Positions 63,984 to 64,000 of a stretch of DNA of 64,000 bases are shown here, piece by piece. Source of the DNA: Sphaerisporangium melleum. Its GTDB lineage: Bacteria; Actinomycetota; Actinomycetes; Streptosporangiales; Streptosporangiaceae. Each line of letters opens with the position of its first letter. Positions within the stretch are counted from its first letter, which is position 1. The stretch is from positions 127,234 through 191,233 of the forward strand of contig NZ_BMNT01000014.1 of NCBI RefSeq assembly GCF_014646695.1, read 5' to 3'. The notes below the pieces were generated by a model. It ran no database searches, was not told the DNA's origin, and saw nothing but the letters and a program-made list of their open reading frames with translations. The position numbers were made by a program, and so were the translations under genes.

Positions 63984-64000
63984 ATGACCGGAACCGCTTT
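63984..64000 (+). CDS. Possible 5' end of a gene cut by the window edge
   Basis: ATGACCGGAACCGC follows AAGGACCGAG at a suitable distance. Only MTGTA is visible, so no product can be named. Confidence 0.3.

Overview
This window is GC-rich actinobacterial chromosome. The gene content points to a filamentous actinomycete, most plausibly Streptosporangiales (Nonomuraea / Streptosporangium type): two XRE-DUF397 modules, an actinobacterial integration host factor, an acVLRF1 peptidyl-tRNA hydrolase, an ECF42-type sigma operon, a MocR/YczE pair and a Streptomyces srsABC-like phenolic-lipid operon. The assignment is an inference from gene families; no rRNA marker is present. I saw no rRNA, tRNA, CRISPR array or insertion sequence.

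Layout. 1-8.1 kb: 5' end of an MFS gene, a decayed cupin remnant, a beta-gamma-crystallin protein, a GlxA-type AraC regulator, a carboxylate-amine ligase, the DHFR-like/YCII/ECF42 operon and a small secreted protein. 8.4-17.5 kb: a ribbon-helix-helix/ClpN protein with its own operator, a degenerate EAL-CBS protein, acVLRF1, an ABC-F ATPase, a small HTH protein, an enoyl-CoA hydratase and an ABC exporter. 17.5-33 kb: sulfotransferase, LD-carboxypeptidase, GH15 enzyme, divergent yczE/MocR pair, peptide transporter, long-chain acyl-CoA ligase, secreted proteins, mIHF, M14 carboxypeptidase and aldo/keto reductase. 33-41 kb: mug, tspO, a membrane-protein/SPFH-like pair, the first XRE-DUF397 module and an M48-type membrane peptidase with a partner. 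41.5-49 kb: DEAD-box helicase, srsABC-like operon, a regulatory HATPase and the second XRE module with tandem DUF397 genes.

49.4-55.4 kb is the most unusual part. Four translationally coupled genes encode an ABC ATPase homologue that has lost every catalytic motif, a lipoprotein solute-binding protein, a fused two-permease protein, and a membrane-anchored STAND/TPR protein whose P-loop lysine is replaced. The parts look like a sugar importer rewired into a sensor. A decayed duplicate piece of the ATPase gene lies just upstream.

55.4-64 kb: an NhaA-DsbA fusion, a small 2TM membrane protein of the type found in conflict systems, a deletion scar joining two truncated convergent genes (SCO2524-like and DUF4062), a ROK/SemiSWEET/HAD sugar locus, and a YtrA-type GntR/ABC operon with a clear palindromic operator.

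Many gene pairs share GTGA or ATGA stop/start overlaps, so operon membership is well supported in those places. Coordinates of starts were chosen from ribosome-binding sites, overlaps or paralogue alignment where these were visible.
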